47,785 nt of DNA, from the NCBI GenBank assembly GCA_030689605.1, contig JAUYFT010000001.1:1-47785 (forward strand). Direction: 5' to 3'. The stretch's first letter is position 1. The number at the start of each line of letters is the position of its first letter. Made by a program: the position numbers and the translations under genes. The notes beneath the pieces were generated by a model, which worked only from the letters and a program-made list of their open reading frames with translations, was not told the DNA's origin and searched no databases. The DNA is from a bacterium (GTDB taxonomy: Bacteria; Patescibacteriota; Patescibacteriia; PEXW01). Below are positions 47,377 to 47,785 of the stretch, piece after piece.

Positions 47377-47403
47377 GAAGGGCGATTCCTTCTTCCCCCG
47401 CCA
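47377..47403 (+). pseudogene. tRNA 3' end relic
   Basis: GAAGG..CGATT..CCTTC, TTCCCCC, G and CCA form a T-arm with a shortened loop plus an acceptor strand and tail. The acceptor pairs 7 of 7 with the 5' relic at 47039. The 330 bp between them include the intact tRNA-Trp. Confidence 0.5.
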
Positions 47404-47558
47404 GCTCTTTTCCCGAAATTTCATTTGGGGGATTTCCCGAAAAAGCTTTAGATTTTTCGTACTCCGTGTATGCGGAGTGTGCCGCATTGAGAGAGAGGAT
47501 TGCCTCCGCCATCTCGCTACGCTTGAGCGGACAGGCTTGCCTAAAGAAAATAAGTACG

Positions 47559-47606
47559 CTTGCCCGTCCGTAGTCCACCCCGGGTGGACGTAGGCGGGCG
47601 GGCAAG
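47559..47606. repeat. 48-bp near-perfect palindrome
   Basis: CTTGCCCGTCCGTAGTCCACCC is followed directly by an almost exact reverse complement. It lies in a 520-bp stretch from tRNA-Trp to the next start that holds only tRNA relics, a small ACTCCG/CGGAGT hairpin near 47462, and this element. It may act as a terminator, though no T run follows. Confidence 0.65.
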
Positions 47607-47620
47607 GAACTCCCAAATCA

Positions 47621-47649
47621 TTGACTTATTAGTGAAAAATTTATATAAG
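47621..47649 (+). promoter_or_regulatory. Promoter near the window end
   Basis: TTGACT (47621-47626) and TATAAG (47644-47649) are 17 bp apart in an AT-rich patch. It points at the partial gene at 47711. Confidence 0.6.
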
Positions 47650-47710
47650 ACCCACTGCCCAAACCCCATTCCGCCAGACACCTCAAAGCGGGTGCTTGCT
47701 TGATTTACGC

Positions 47711-47785
47711 GTGCCGCAGATTGTAGAGACCTACCACCGTCTTGAAGATATCATTGTAATCGGAGAGGGTGCTCCTGAATCGGTG
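47711..47785 (+). CDS. 5' end of a rightward gene (partial)
   Basis: A GTG at 47711 opens a frame that runs off the window: 25 residues beginning MPQIVETYHRLED, with IIVIGEGAPESV. The composition is protein-like. It does not look like SecE or NusG, the genes usually found after rpmG and tRNA-Trp. The start is uncertain because the frame is open further upstream without an ATG. Confidence 0.4.
   Translation, partial: MPQIVETYHRLEDIIVIGEGAPESV

Noticed and set aside
47039-47403. tmRNA (ssrA) formed by the outer tRNA-like halves
   Set aside because: The length is right, but there is no tag reading frame, no conserved tmRNA 5' sequence, and a complete tRNA-Trp lies in the middle.

Overview
The window looks like a chromosomal segment of a Patescibacteria (Candidate Phyla Radiation) bacterium. 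The signs are compact housekeeping genes, a threonyl-tRNA synthetase without its TGS domain, tandem DUF3048 proteins, a baseplate-J-like membrane protein, a VirB4/TraD-like membrane ATPase with a small partner, few Shine-Dalgarno sites and several apparently leaderless genes. TGA ends ordinary genes (metG, hicA, the REP-type transposase), so this is not a UGA-recoding lineage. The exact class cannot be told from the sequence alone.

Layout. 1-300: the 5' end of a leftward gene, perhaps a transposase, with a promoter. 306-3756: a membrane-anchored subtilase carrying nine dockerin-like modules, then a 47-residue membrane peptide. 3834-12138 (mostly minus strand): thrS, a baseplate-J-like gene, a small insertion flanked by 90-bp direct repeats (DUF3048 remnant, lipoprotein, 39-residue peptide), dnaE and a coiled-coil membrane protein. 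12206-23137 (plus): a membrane protein, rodA, rplY, two DUF3048 genes, a HAD phosphatase, an M16 peptidase, a PerM-type permease, metG, cvpA and rsmI.

23238-31897: the F-type ATP synthase operon, atpI/Z-B-E-F-H-A-G-D-C. It is interrupted twice. Between atpH and atpA, and again between atpG and atpD, there is an antisense cassette: a sigma70-like promoter, a small membrane protein, a shared terminator, and a shared distal block with a GNRA-capped hairpin. The second site also holds a REP-associated tyrosine transposase (RAYT) flanked by GTAG-hairpin REP pairs. Another REP pair lies beside the first cassette. This invasion of an essential operon is the most unusual structure here.

31962-36776: a HicB-HicA toxin-antitoxin pair, an HD-domain gene broken by one stop codon, a cupin, secreted and lipoprotein genes, then a heliorhodopsin in a two-gene unit with a 2-Cys peroxiredoxin. 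36793-41514: a membrane metallophosphoesterase (minus), then a small partner gene, a large membrane-anchored ATPase and an orphan protein. 41511-46159: prmC-prfA-rpmE (minus), rpsB-tsf and a TPR protein. 46160-47785: two tRNA-Thr(GGT), tRNA-Trp(CCA), rpmG, several tRNA half-gene relics mixed with short palindromes, and the start of a rightward gene.

Taken together, the segment holds translation (thrS, metG, prfA, prmC, rsmI, rpsB, tsf, rplY, rpmE, rpmG, tRNAs), replication (dnaE), cell wall (rodA), energy (ATP synthase) and envelope or secretion functions, with small mobile or repetitive elements in many of the spacers.
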